Assembly (NCBI GenBank): GCA_004802725.1
Contig: SGPM01000084.1
Coordinates: forward strand, 1 to 64,000
Reading direction: 5' to 3'
DNA length: 64,000 nt
DNA from: Antrodiella citrinella
Lineage: Eukaryota > Basidiomycota > Agaricomycetes > Polyporales > Steccherinaceae
Part shown: piece by piece, positions 1-9,190 of the stretch
Layout: each line of letters opens with the position of its first letter
Numbering within the stretch: the stretch's first letter is position 1
Notes under the pieces: generated by a model
The model's input: the letters and a program-made list of their open reading frames with translations, nothing else
Database searches by the model: none
What the model was told of the DNA's origin: nothing
Made by a program: the position numbers and the translations under genes

Positions 1-33
1 GGAGGAGGCGGAGGAGGCGGAGGAGGCGGAGGA
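1..33. repeat. GGA/GGC trinucleotide repeat (poly-Gly coding)
   Basis: Positions 1-33 are a GGAGGAGGC-type repeat that encodes a run of glycines at the visible start of the first gene. It sits exactly at the window edge, so its full length cannot be seen. Confidence 0.8.
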
Positions 34-1264
34 AATTCAGGTTCTGATTCAGATCCCCAGGGTCATCACGTCCACTTTGACGAAGACTACTGCAGTGATC
101 GTAGCAGTGCCACAGCCGAACCCATCTTCGACGGTGCCGACAAGGAAACGTATCGATCTCTTACCCTTGTCAAGTACCAAAGGTTCATGTCTGATCCAGG
201 CAAGACCTGGGATGCCCCTGCCGTCAAGCAGGAGATAAATGTTAGTTGTTCCTACACTCATTACTCACCCTACTGATAATGTAGCGGCAGGAGCTGGGCC
301 GTCAAATCATACGAGAAGCATTCAGGCTGAAGCATTTTTATGACATCCTTGCACGAGATCCAGTGGGTCAGTCGCGTCTCGAAGCGTTTGAAGCCGATCC
401 AAAGAAACATGGACCAGGGGTTCGAAACACCTGGCTTGACATATGTGGCGAAACAACGAAGGAGCTCAAACGGTCCAAATGGAATAGGTCTTTGCAACAC
501 AAACTCGTACAGCTTGCTCTGAAGATCGTGGAAGTCTGCCCGGACCAGCGAAGATTTGGAACCAAGAGGATCGATTGGAACGGCCTCATTGACAGGCGGT
601 TGTACGATCTCTACTACCTCTTGTCCAAAGCTCATCCTCTTCCTGGCGAATCTCCCGAAACCGCAGAAGAAAGGCTGATCACTCATTACATGAGTGAGCT
701 TAAGAGCAAGGGAGAAGTTGAGCACCGACGGGCGGTACGTTTTCATTGTCCTGGTTACAAGCCTAATTACTCAACATCTTTCAGAAATACACTGTGCGTC
801 GCAGTGTCGCAGCAATCATGGTCGCGGTATCCAGAGCAAGGGATGATGAAGACGCTCTCGCTTTTTGGAAGTACGTCTGGGACGTGGTAACGATGTTGGG
901 CACCAATGGCATGTCGGAAGATGAGCTTGTCACCGAGTCAGTTGTGGAGGCCGGCCAGTCTACCCGGCGATCCTTCAGGCACGTCTTCACTTCTTCGTGG
1001 CGGCACCCTGCGATTTCAGACCTCTTCGACTATGTGGATCGAACACGCTCTGTCGAGGGGCATATCTTTCAGCTATCTCGCCTCAAGCCGGGACGTAGAG
1101 TTCATGTGGACAAGGTTTCTCAGCGGAGGGCACCTCCCGGACTGCCCCAGTCGTTCTTCAAGCCAGGATTCTTTAATAAGATGGAGGAATGGGAGGTGGA
1201 AGGTTACAAGCTAAGGGAGCCGGATTATCTACTGAAGGTGTTGAAGACCAGCCTACTTGTTTAG
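1..1264 (+). CDS. Unknown fungal protein, 5'-partial, three exons
   Basis: Reading is open from base 1, so the start lies outside the window. Exons are 1-240, about 285 (or 291)-734 and 785-1264, joined by introns with good GT and AG ends; phase is kept at both joins, and either acceptor (284 or 290) keeps frame. The visible part begins with 11 glycines encoded by a GGA/GGC repeat, then an acidic Ser/Asp stretch, then a mostly helical, charged region rich in Arg, Leu and Tyr. The last exon ends in TAG at 1262-1264. I see no signal peptide, membrane segment or catalytic motif that I recognise. The splice-consistent frame argues for a real gene. I do not assign a function. Confidence 0.6.
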
Positions 1265-1710
1265 TTTTTTTTTGTACAATATGGACCGTCGTTAAGCTTA
1301 TCTATGCACTATTTCTTGTTTCATACCTGGTTTAACCCAGGTCTGGCAACCATGATCTTTAGTGGCAGCCTCAGTGTGTTGAAGATAGAATACCAGCCTT
1401 CAGGCGAGGACGGTCAGGTGAATGAGAAGATCTCGGAGGTGGACATGACGCTCTGTATGCCCCAGTGAGGCGTTCAGCTTGTGGTGACGTCACGCGTCGA
1501 CGCCAGCGCTTCACTTCGGTCAAGCTTTCTCAGCTTCATTGCCAACTTTCAAGCTTCAAGCTTCAAGTTCAGGCTAGAAAAGTTCCATCCCTGCCCTTCA
1601 ATTCGTTCCTGTCGACCCCGCATTGCTTCCCCTGCAATATGAAGGGTGTCGTTCGACTCTCGATACGCGACAGGCGACCAGGCGGTTTTTTTTTTCAATC
1701 GAAGAGCCCA
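1265..1710. other. Intergenic, no gene seen
   Basis: This stretch separates the first gene from the next candidate. It holds a short direct repeat around 1545-1570 (a CTTCAAG motif repeated) and a run of ten Ts at 1686-1695. No splice-consistent open frame with coding character was found. Confidence 0.5.
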
Positions 1711-2820
1711 ATGGATACCGAGCTCAAATCCGTGTCGTTGGGCATCAAGACCGGGTCTGACCACAGGTGCGAGCTTTCCGGTGCGGGAATAACCGATCTA
1801 CGGCCCGCAGACATACCTTTTGGCGGATTCGGATGCACCATCGTGGCGACAATACCGTCTGTGTCGCGACCCCTTCTAAGTCTCAATGCTTCCCTCTTGT
1901 ACGGGTGATCTCTCGCTCATGGATTGCACTGGTATGATTTTGAAGTCGGCGTTTTCGATGGGAGCCCGGGTCAAGGGGTGTCCGACCCTGCCGCGACTCT
2001 GGAACAATACGTGCCATCACACACCGTGCATGCCGCTTCCACGCGCATCCGGGGAGGGTCGACGTATATATTCCCGTTCTTTCCGTCTCATCCTGAGCTC
2101 AACATCCAGCCTCTCTTTGATCTCATGACTCGGATTCCCTTCAAAAAGTAAGTGAAGCCTTCAAGTTCTGTCTCCCGCGAAGTGTGTACCGACGCCATTC
2201 ACACAGGTATCCGAAGGTGCTTTTCTACTCCGAAGACGTCGTTTGGCAGGAGAATATTGACGTCGAGCCGATCGACGCTGAGGTCCTTTTGGCGCAGATA
2301 AGCCCTGAAAGATGTGAGTCCGTCGAGCTACCATCAGCCTAGTATGGGTGCTTGCTGACTTCCGGGACTCAAACTAGTTGCTATCCAAATCCGCTCCCGC
2401 GATGTAGCCCCAGAGCTTCCTACCGTGCATTATGAGGACGTCATTCGCGCCAGTAACTTGTTCCAGGTCCATCAGGTGAGCATTCTCCAACCGCTCCCGC
2501 TCGTTCATGGAGGCCCTGACCTGTTCCATCGTTAGCACAACTGGCACGTCTCGTGGAGGCCCGACCCCGGGGTCTCCGAGTACGACTCGCCTTCCCTGCG
2601 TTTTGACGTGAGCCAAGAGGCCATGGACTTCATGAACGCTATTGGACCTGCGTTACAGCAACTTCATGATAGCCGCCACATGGTGCACAGGTCACTCCAC
2701 TCGCTGCGGAAAATCAGGCTTGCGCGATACCACCAAGCAGTTGTTCTACCAGTACAGTCTGCCAATAGGATAGTGTTCTGTGTGGTCATGCTGCTGTTAT
2801 ACTACCACTTTCTCACTTAA
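1711..2820 (+). pseudogene. Unknown protein with an in-frame TGA, four exons
   Basis: A gene model with exons 1711-2147, 2207-2313, 2378-2475 and 2536-2820 keeps frame across three GT-AG introns. The same frame is interrupted by one TGA at 1906-1908 (codon 66); open reading continues on both sides (upstream it includes IPFGGFGCTI, downstream HWYDFEVGVFDG). The C-terminus carries a hydrophobic segment (RIVFCVVMLLLYYHFL) that could be a tail anchor. I do not recognise the family. I found no GT-AG intron that removes the TGA while keeping phase. The gene may be an allele with a nonsense mutation, a sequencing error, or a model whose real start lies after the TGA. Downstream coding is better supported than upstream. 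Confidence 0.45.
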
Positions 2821-3102
2821 GTTCATGGGTAGATAGATGCTTCCTCAATGCCTGCCTATCATTTTGTCTTTCTTGCCTCAACACAACACTTATCAATAGC
2901 TTCCTCCTTCAAACACACTCTGTATTCCTTAAATATCCTAGTACCTTGATATATAACCTGTTTGAGGCTGGAAACCTCCTCCACATGACCAATTTGTGTC
3001 GGATTGAGATTGTCTGAGTGGGGAAGGCTGTGTCTGCTCAAATCACAAAGTCCGGGGGTCACTGAGGGTCTGAGTCCTTAACCCCAAGGAATGAGTAGCA
3101 GG

Positions 3103-3975
3103 TCAGCATAGGAGTCTATTCCACAAAGACAACGTTCTCACCCCCGCACGTCCTATACCACAAATGTCCTCCTGAGCCTTGATGCGCTCCTTGAGATCGG
3201 AGAGTCGTGCCTACAAGGGTATCACGGACTCAGGGTATAGACATCATCTAGGTAAGTGGTGTACACATACCGATACCCTCGAATACTCAGCATCCAGTTT
3301 CTGCGTGATGTCTGTTATCAGGGCCTTGAGCTTAGGGACAGGCACTCACCCTCAGCTGGCGTTCCTCAACGCTGCCTACATCTTCATCGATGGATTCGGC
3401 ATCGGTATCGGTGTTGTGGCCCTCCGTCTGTGAGGGGTGGTCGAAGTCGGAGCTACGGTAGTGTTTGCGATCGCAGCTAACGTCTCGACCGGTGTTGCGG
3501 ATGTGGTAGCAGATGTGGTCGCTCAAGTCGTGGCTGCCGTTGTCGTCCGACTGACCAACGCCGTCACCGTCGTCGTACTTCCTTCCCCTCTGCGAAAGTT
3601 AAGCACCTAAGCCATGCCAACAGTCAGAAGCAAATCATCAGATTCTCTACTCACCTCTGGTAGGGAATACTGCTGCGATGCGGAGCCTGACTCAGAGAGC
3701 GCTAGTCTCAGACTGAAGGTCTCTGACTTGCTTGAGGCCAGCTCCTGCTCTACCCTGCTGACCTTGTCCCTCTCCACCTTTAATTGGTACTGTGGCAAAT
3801 TCATTGAGAACGTCGTGCTAGGGCGGCTAGGCAATGAAGAAAGCACACGTACCTCGAGGAAGGCCCGCTGCTGGAAGAGAGCGGTTCGTTCGTCACGAAG
3901 GTCACAGTTATGTGCCTGCAGCTGCGAGACCTTCTGTCGTAGCCTCCTGGTGTCCGTCACCGTATCGTTGGTCAT
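3103..3975 (-). CDS. Small coiled-coil protein of unknown function, five exons
   Basis: On the reverse strand, exons 3975-3853, 3789-3655, 3589-3380, 3330-3277 and 3210-3103 join in phase to give about 209 residues. The start ATG has an A at position -3 (CACAATGA). The first two exons read as heptad-like coiled coil (VSQLQAHNCDLRDERTALF, then LKVERDKVSRVEQELASSK). Exon 3 is a hydrophilic, Asp/His-rich linker, and exons 4-5 return to coiled coil (ITQKLDAEYSR, ARLSDLKERIKAQED). The 49-base intron between exons 3 and 4 is inferred from frame and could be placed differently. A strong donor in the last exon (GTGAGAAC at about 3150) may lead to another exon, perhaps the reverse-strand open stretch at 2859-3062. 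No function can be assigned from a coiled coil alone. Confidence 0.5.
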
Positions 3976-5673
3976 TGTGAGGCGGTTCGTGAGGCTTTCG
4001 TCTCAGAAGATTGCAGGGATGATCTGTGTGCCCAAGTCAAAAACTCGTATTTGTACGCGGCCGCATCCTTTATCAGTGCTTCATCGGGACTTTCTACGAG
4101 ACGTCACACAGGGCATCTTCTACTCAGACCAGACGAGAGGCTTTCAAGACGTGCCTCCCATTCAATTGCGGCCCGGGCCCTACAACAACAAATCCAGTTG
4201 TATCATTATGCCCTGTAGATGCCGCTCGGCATCTGATTCTCGAGAAGATCACCTTCTAAGTTCTTTTTGAGCCAACCAGTTGGCAGGGGAGGAGCTCCGT
4301 ACGGATAATCAACAAGAATCAACCATGCGAGGCTGTGATTTGACCTATGCACGTCATGTTCTGCTATGCGCCGTGTGTTGGGAAGATTTTGGCAATGGTT
4401 GTTGGAACTTGGCATCTCAGTCACGTGCATAGTACAAAATAGGAATTTTCTAGGTTCTGGGTATTGCCGCAACGACGGTGCCTCAGAAACATGTCTTTTT
4501 CGTCTTCCTCTTACCCTCGCTCCCGTCAATTCCAGCCAAGGCAAAGCAGATGGAAAAGTTGGGTTCAACCCAACCATCTGTGCTTCCACTAGTACTCCCT
4601 GAACCTGCTGTTGGTACGAAGAGAAGAGAAGAACCTCCAAGACGAAGTCCGTCAGCCGTACATCTGGTGAGGGACTGCTTATACAGCTGAGCAGGAAGCT
4701 CCCTCCCCATCTCTGTGTTTGTCCTGTAGCCAGTCTATTGGGGGTTGTGTTTGCTAACACCTCGTAATCCCCCAATAGGTCATAAGACCGATAGGTCTCC
4801 TACGCGGATTTGGACGGACGGCAGTCGGGGCAGCGATAACCCCCCTGACGAGAACCTTCGCGGGTTCGAAACTGCTATTGCCAACCGCCTCCTTGCGCTC
4901 TGGCTTCACTGCGCAGGTCTCAATCGTTGGGAATGAACGTCTCATGTCTAACCAAGCAGAACAGACGGCGCAAGTGTCTCCCTCGCACACAGACCTCCCC
5001 CCTGTTCCTCTTTTCTGCTTGGTAAGTGCGTGAAGCAGGTTCACCAGTTCAAGCTACACTGGTTAAACGAAGAGCTCATTGGCCTGAATATACCGCCTTG
5101 ATTTGAGGATTTCGGGCCGGAACGTACTGACCATATGCGCTTGGACTTTGCAGAGATCCATCGTGTCTTGTATTCGCCCTCTGAGCTATGCTGTTTATTT
5201 TGACATATTCGCCACACGCTTTTTAAAGAACTGACGACTTTGCATGGACGTGGCCGATTTTATACCACGCCTACAGGACAATAATCGTCTTCCTCAGATG
5301 ACCCTGCTCTTCCTGATATACGTCTTGTGTTCCTCGGTGCGCTCGCTTTCTACTCTGCTTCATCCGAGCAGCTTTTCTATTTTCTACACTTTCTACACGC
5401 TCTTTCCATTATTCAACACGCTATTTAACACGCGTTTGCAACTCTATTTGGACTCGTTCAGGTGTGTTTGTTACTCGTTTATACCCTGTCTTGAATTTTC
5501 TCGCAGACTGTCGAAGTCGTTCTCGGGCGGCAACTCTATTCCTTCCTTTCCTCTCCTCCACTACTCTCTGTTCATCTTCACAATATCGCACGGCTACTCA
5601 AAGCTCAAAGAACGTGAGTTATACAACATCCTTCTTATTTCCAAGCTGATTAAACTATGCTCACAGTTTTGCA
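3976..5673. other. 1.7 kb without a supported gene
   Basis: Open frames exist here (the longest is about 190 codons, reverse strand, 4206-4775), but none has splice-consistent neighbours or recognisable motifs. A short inverted repeat sits around 4736-4783: ATTGGGGGTT and AATCCCCCAAT flank a spacer. The segment 5260-5660 is pyrimidine-rich and leads into the duplicated small gene pair. Confidence 0.4.
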
Positions 5674-6030
5674 ATGTTGAGAATGTTTCGTCGAATTAGA
5701 AGCTTCGTGCGGGCACTTTTCGGTGGAGAAGGAATCGCTTCCGGTGAGTACCTCAAGTGCCTTGGTCTGGAATCGCCCTAGGGTCTCATCGCTGCATTCT
5801 CTCAACTCGCCGAAGTCGGAGGTAACAGTGCAAGCAGCGACGGGCGTGGTGTAGTAGACAATGGCGTGGATAACGGCGTGGTCAACGACGGGGTTGGTGT
5901 AGGCAATGGCAAGAGCTGGGGTGGAGGCGGGGTAATCGCGTCAACGTTGGATCAAGGATACTCTGTCCACTTCGTCAAAGGATTGCGAGCGGTAGGCGGA
6001 AAGAAAGGAGAGGAAACAGAGAATGAGTGA
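5674..6030 (+). CDS. Gly/Asn-rich small protein, copy A
   Basis: Exons 5674-5743 and 5816-6030 join in phase (70 + 215 bases) to encode about 94 residues. The N-terminus is short, basic and hydrophobic (MLRMFRRIRSFVRALFGG). The middle is a low-complexity Gly/Asn/Val/Asp stretch, and the C-terminus is compact, with HFVKGLRAVGGKKG near the end. The second copy about 0.77 kb downstream keeps the same intron position and phase and the same terminal motif. Conservation of splicing and of both ends between the copies is the main evidence that this is a gene. Further 5' exons are possible, because the similarity between the copies extends upstream through another apparent intron (GTGAGTTATAC to CTCACAG, about 5610-5666). 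Function unknown. Confidence 0.5.
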
Positions 6031-6447
6031 GACCGAGGTCGTTGGGATGTCAGGTACGCTGTTGGTCTTTTGTCGCGACGTATGTCTACTCACCTTCAGA
6101 TCTTTCTGTAGCAGACTCAGGATAGGTAGAAATTGACTGTCATGCAGAAAACCTTCTATTAAGCACATTTACTTGTTCATCTTGTACCGGTTACAATGCG
6201 ACTCTTCGTTCGCCAATGCTGCATGTCTACACGTTCTTTATCGCTTTTCCGTCCATCTTATCCAGACCAAGAGCCCCACGTCTATTCCCCCGTCCACTAC
6301 TTGCCTTGACGTTTTCGACGGTTATATGGTGAGGACCGACTCCTCCACTACTCTCTGTTCATCTTCACCTTACCACAACAGCTACTCAAAGAATGTGAGT
6401 TATACATCATCCTTCTTATTTCCACACTGATAAAACTAGGCTCACAG
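6031..6447. other. Spacer between the duplicated small genes
   Basis: The first 300 bases hold nothing recognised. From about 6335 the sequence matches the block upstream of copy A (CTCCACTACTCTCTGTTCATCTTC and the following intron-like GTGAGTTATAC to CTCACAG), so it is part of the duplicated unit. Confidence 0.5.
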
Positions 6448-6857
6448 TTTTGCAATGTTGAGCAAACTAGAAGCTTTGTGAGAGCACAGTTTGGAAGAGA
6501 AGGGATCATTGCCAGTGAGTATCTGTTATTTGAGAGCGTCGTAAGTGCTCATCGTCGCATCCTTACGCATACGCACACTTGCGAAGCCGGAGGCAATGAC
6601 TTGGGTGGAAACCGTGCATTCAATGGCGGCGGCGGCGACAACGAGGATGGAGTGGGCGTGGGTGTGGGCAATGACAATGGCGGGGGCGAAAACGGTGAGG
6701 GTGACAAAACGGAGGAGGAAACAACGGCGGAGGCAAACACGACCGTGGGGCAACTGCGCTGGCCTTGTATCGAACGGGGTACGCTCCCGATCTCATCAAT
6801 GGGCTGCATGCTGTCGGCGGGAGGAAGGGGGTCGAAGAGGACGTATACAATTGTTGA
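6448..6857 (+). pseudogene. Gly/Asn-rich small protein, copy B (frame-broken)
   Basis: This copy parallels copy A. Exon 6448-6514 reads TRSFVRAQFGREGIIA, followed by an intron 6515-6586 with the same donor context and phase, then GGND and a Gly/Asn/Asp-rich stretch. The C-terminal block homologous to copy A (INGLHAVGGRKG, ending in TGA at 6855-6857) lies in a different frame from the Gly-rich part. The frame changes close to an A-run at about 6706-6709, where one extra A would restore continuity. The copy is therefore either a decayed paralogue or a good gene with an assembly error in a homopolymer. Its true 5' start is not resolved: no ATG lies in frame in the first listed exon. Confidence 0.45.
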
Positions 6858-7856
6858 GTTAACACTCAAGGTACGCTGAACACTCTTCATCCCAATGCAC
6901 GTCTTTGACATTTTCCGCAGAAGATCTACTTTGGTCCCTCTTTGCTCATGTCACTACTATTCGCTAGTATATGGGTTTCGAATATCACCCTATGCTAATC
7001 TACTCCTCCTTTCATTTGACCGCTTGACCTTGGTTCGACGCGCCTTCCTAGCGTGGCACACAACTCGCGCAACGTTGTTCTTGGACTCCCCATTCACGCT
7101 GCTCCTTGTTTGCCATCTCTGACGTATCTGAGCATAGGTCAGACTCTCCACCTTTTAGCTTGATCCTCTTACCTTCCCTGATCGTGTAGGCTCGTGATGT
7201 CTCGTTCGCTGCATCTCACGTTTGCGAATAACTTGTGCGGGTCTGAGACGCAATGGCTGGACAAGCCGTCTCTTTTTTCGTCGACTTCCTGGCTATTACA
7301 CCCGCTGCGCCTGGCTCGCGACATCTCACATACGCTTAGGTGGCCTACAGAGGGGAAGGCTTTATGAGTGGAGGATGTGAGACGCGACGGTGCAAGGTTG
7401 AGACTCGGAGATACGGTGCGTGTTCTCTCTTTTTCGTGTTCATTCACACCCTTTCAGAGTGCTTTGCATCCTTAAAGACGTTCTAACACCTACGCAACAA
7501 GGAGTCGTGGGCTACCTCGACCGTTGTTCTTTATGTTATTTTGCCAACGATATACTCCAGTCACTGTATTCATAGAGAGTCTGTCATCGACAGGTAGGAA
7601 CCACGCCTGCTATGATCTATCCAACGTTTGACCAAACATCCTCCTTCGCGATGTCTACTGAGCACACAACTCGTCCTTCGATGTCCACTCACCCCGCGCT
7701 CACCCGTTTACAACGCCCGCTTCACCCGCCCACAACTCCCGCTTACGGCGGACACGTGGTCCCGCTCACCCGCTCCCACTCCCCGCTTTCGTCGCGCGGA
7801 AACCGCCGGGTCCACGTCCCCTCGTCGGGGCGTGAACGGCCGGTGCCTTTCCGGGT
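6858..7856. other. Intergenic accessory stretch, no supported gene
   Basis: Only short unsupported frames are present, for example about 57 codons from 7198. From about 7620 the sequence becomes C-rich, with short repeated CCCGCTCACCCG-like phrases, and leads into the 24-base array. Nothing here matches a known family. Confidence 0.4.
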
Positions 7857-8037
7857 CCGAAAATGATTCACTTTCTAGGCCCGGAAATGAGTCACTTTCT
7901 AGACCACTTTCCGGGCCTAGAATGCACGTGCTTTTGTGGCTCAGAAAAGCATGTATTTCTCACACCGTAAACCTGTACATTTTTGACATCGCAAATATAA
8001 TTATTTTTACACTCGTAAATTAAGTTATTTCTAACAC
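7857..8037. repeat. Degenerate 24-base tandem array with palindromic cores
   Basis: Six units of exactly 24 bases start at 7857, 7881, 7942, 7966, 7990 and 8014. A seventh degenerate unit lies in between at about 7917-7941. Each unit begins CCG, CGT, CGC or CAG, then an AAA-like tract, a variable core, a TTT tract and a tail such as CTCACAC or CTAACAC. The cores differ but are palindromic or nearly so: TGAGTCA at 7888-7894, CACGTG at 7925-7930, TGTACA at 7974-7979, ATAATTAT at 7997-8004. Within the array, 7873-7887 and 7908-7922 form a perfect 15-base inverted repeat. Several cores resemble bZIP or bHLH sites, but nothing here shows that they are bound. Confidence 0.75.
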
Positions 8038-8064
8038 AGTTTCCGGCGTTGGAAATAATGCTTC

Positions 8065-8917
8065 ACTGGTAGTGTTTGCGAAAGATTTGAGATTGATGAC
8101 GTGAGCTCTCCAAACGCTCGATATAGCTTCTGGCGTGACACTGACAGGGAGATCCAGGCGAACCTAGGTTTCGCCCATTACAGAAACAGCTTTGATGTTG
8201 TACAGGCCAGGGCGGTGTCATCAGGTGTAGGTCACCGGCCTCATGACTGTATCTTACATGTGCACAAACTAATGAATGAATTCCTTGCAGGTCCGTGATT
8301 ATCCGCGCTTTCTAAAGGAACTCGCAGACGTCCTGAGACCCGGCGGCGTTGTGCTACTAGGTGATGGCGACATGCAAGTTTTCGACGAAAAGAAGCAGCC
8401 TATGGCGTACACCGAGCAGGGCCAGCGCGGGTTTTCTTGGACCCAAAGGATATTCTTCGCCGCATACAATGCTATGAAGAACAAGGGAGGAAGTGTCGAC
8501 TCTCCTTCTATGAACCCTACCTGGCTACGTGCAATTGACTCCTTTACAGATGTTGGTTGGCATAAAGTGTTTATTCCCTTTGGACCTTGGCGATATGGTG
8601 CGTCTCAAGTCTCACCCTCAGGGCTCATGTGGTGCTGAGACTCGTATTGAACCATAGATAACGACAGAGAACGTCTATTGTCGGAGATGCTGCGTGCAAA
8701 CGCGTTAGGCTTCATTTCTGGCATGGGGCCTCTACTGCTCAGGCAAGTTGCAGCGTTAGCATTTCACGGTCGAATGTGTAATCGTATCCGCTCTTTCAGC
8801 GAGGGATATCTTCCCGAAACAGTTGCCACCATGCAACGAGAAGCATCAGCTGAACTGCAGGAACTCCGCGTCAGAATTTACACTCGCTGGAGCTTTGCGT
8901 GGGCTGTGAAAAAGTGA
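8065..8917 (+). pseudogene. SAM-dependent methyltransferase, N-terminally truncated
   Basis: Three exons (about 8065-8226, 8291-8597, 8658-8917) join in phase and end in TGA. The visible part matches the back half of a class I methyltransferase. It contains an acidic FEIDDV segment (position of motif II/III), FDVVQARAVSSG (motif IV-like) and DVLRPGGVVLLGDGD (post-motif), then the helical C-terminus. The glycine-rich SAM-binding motif I that should precede FEIDDV is absent. Immediately upstream, the coding similarity stops within about 30 bases of the 24-base repeat array, with no open exon carrying motif I in the preceding kilobase. Splicing in the remaining part is intact, so truncation looks fairly recent, or the 5' exon was displaced. 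A product made from this locus alone should not bind SAM. Confidence 0.65.
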
Positions 8918-9190
8918 AATGTTGGGGGAATTATATGATCGCGCGATGAGGAGTGTCGCAATAGAGGAGTTTCATTTTTGTATTATAGATTGTACCCTAT
9001 GCCTAGATGGTGCAAAGAAATAGACATTGTCTCGTAGGCGAAAGTTTGTATTTGTATTCGTTCCACTGGAGAATTGCCCTTTCAAGCACTACACTTCGAT
9101 TAGCGCCCTATACACGTGCTAGCGACGCGTCCATCCATTACGCGGCCGCGTCAGCTTGCACAGAACTACTGCTCTCTTCCTTCCACCATC

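Larger units (their letters stand above)
5545..6520 (+). repeat. Tandem duplication of about 0.8 kb spacing
   Basis: The block at about 5548-5755 (CTCCACTACTCTCTG ... GTGAGTACC) recurs with divergence at about 6338-6525, including an intron-like element and the small coding exon. The copies differ by substitutions and small indels, so the duplication is not recent. Confidence 0.7.

Noticed and set aside
4206..4775. Reverse open frame of about 190 codons
   Set aside because: It overlaps other random frames on both strands, and I see no splice structure, domain or codon character that sets it apart.
6549..6911. Reverse Pro/Ser-rich frame opposite copy B
   Set aside because: It is the complement of the Gly/Asn-rich coding stretch; GGN codons reverse to proline-type codons, so it is a shadow.
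7857..8037. A CRISPR array
   Set aside because: The constant parts are imperfect and the spacing of 24 bases holds no room for spacers; the organism is a fungus.
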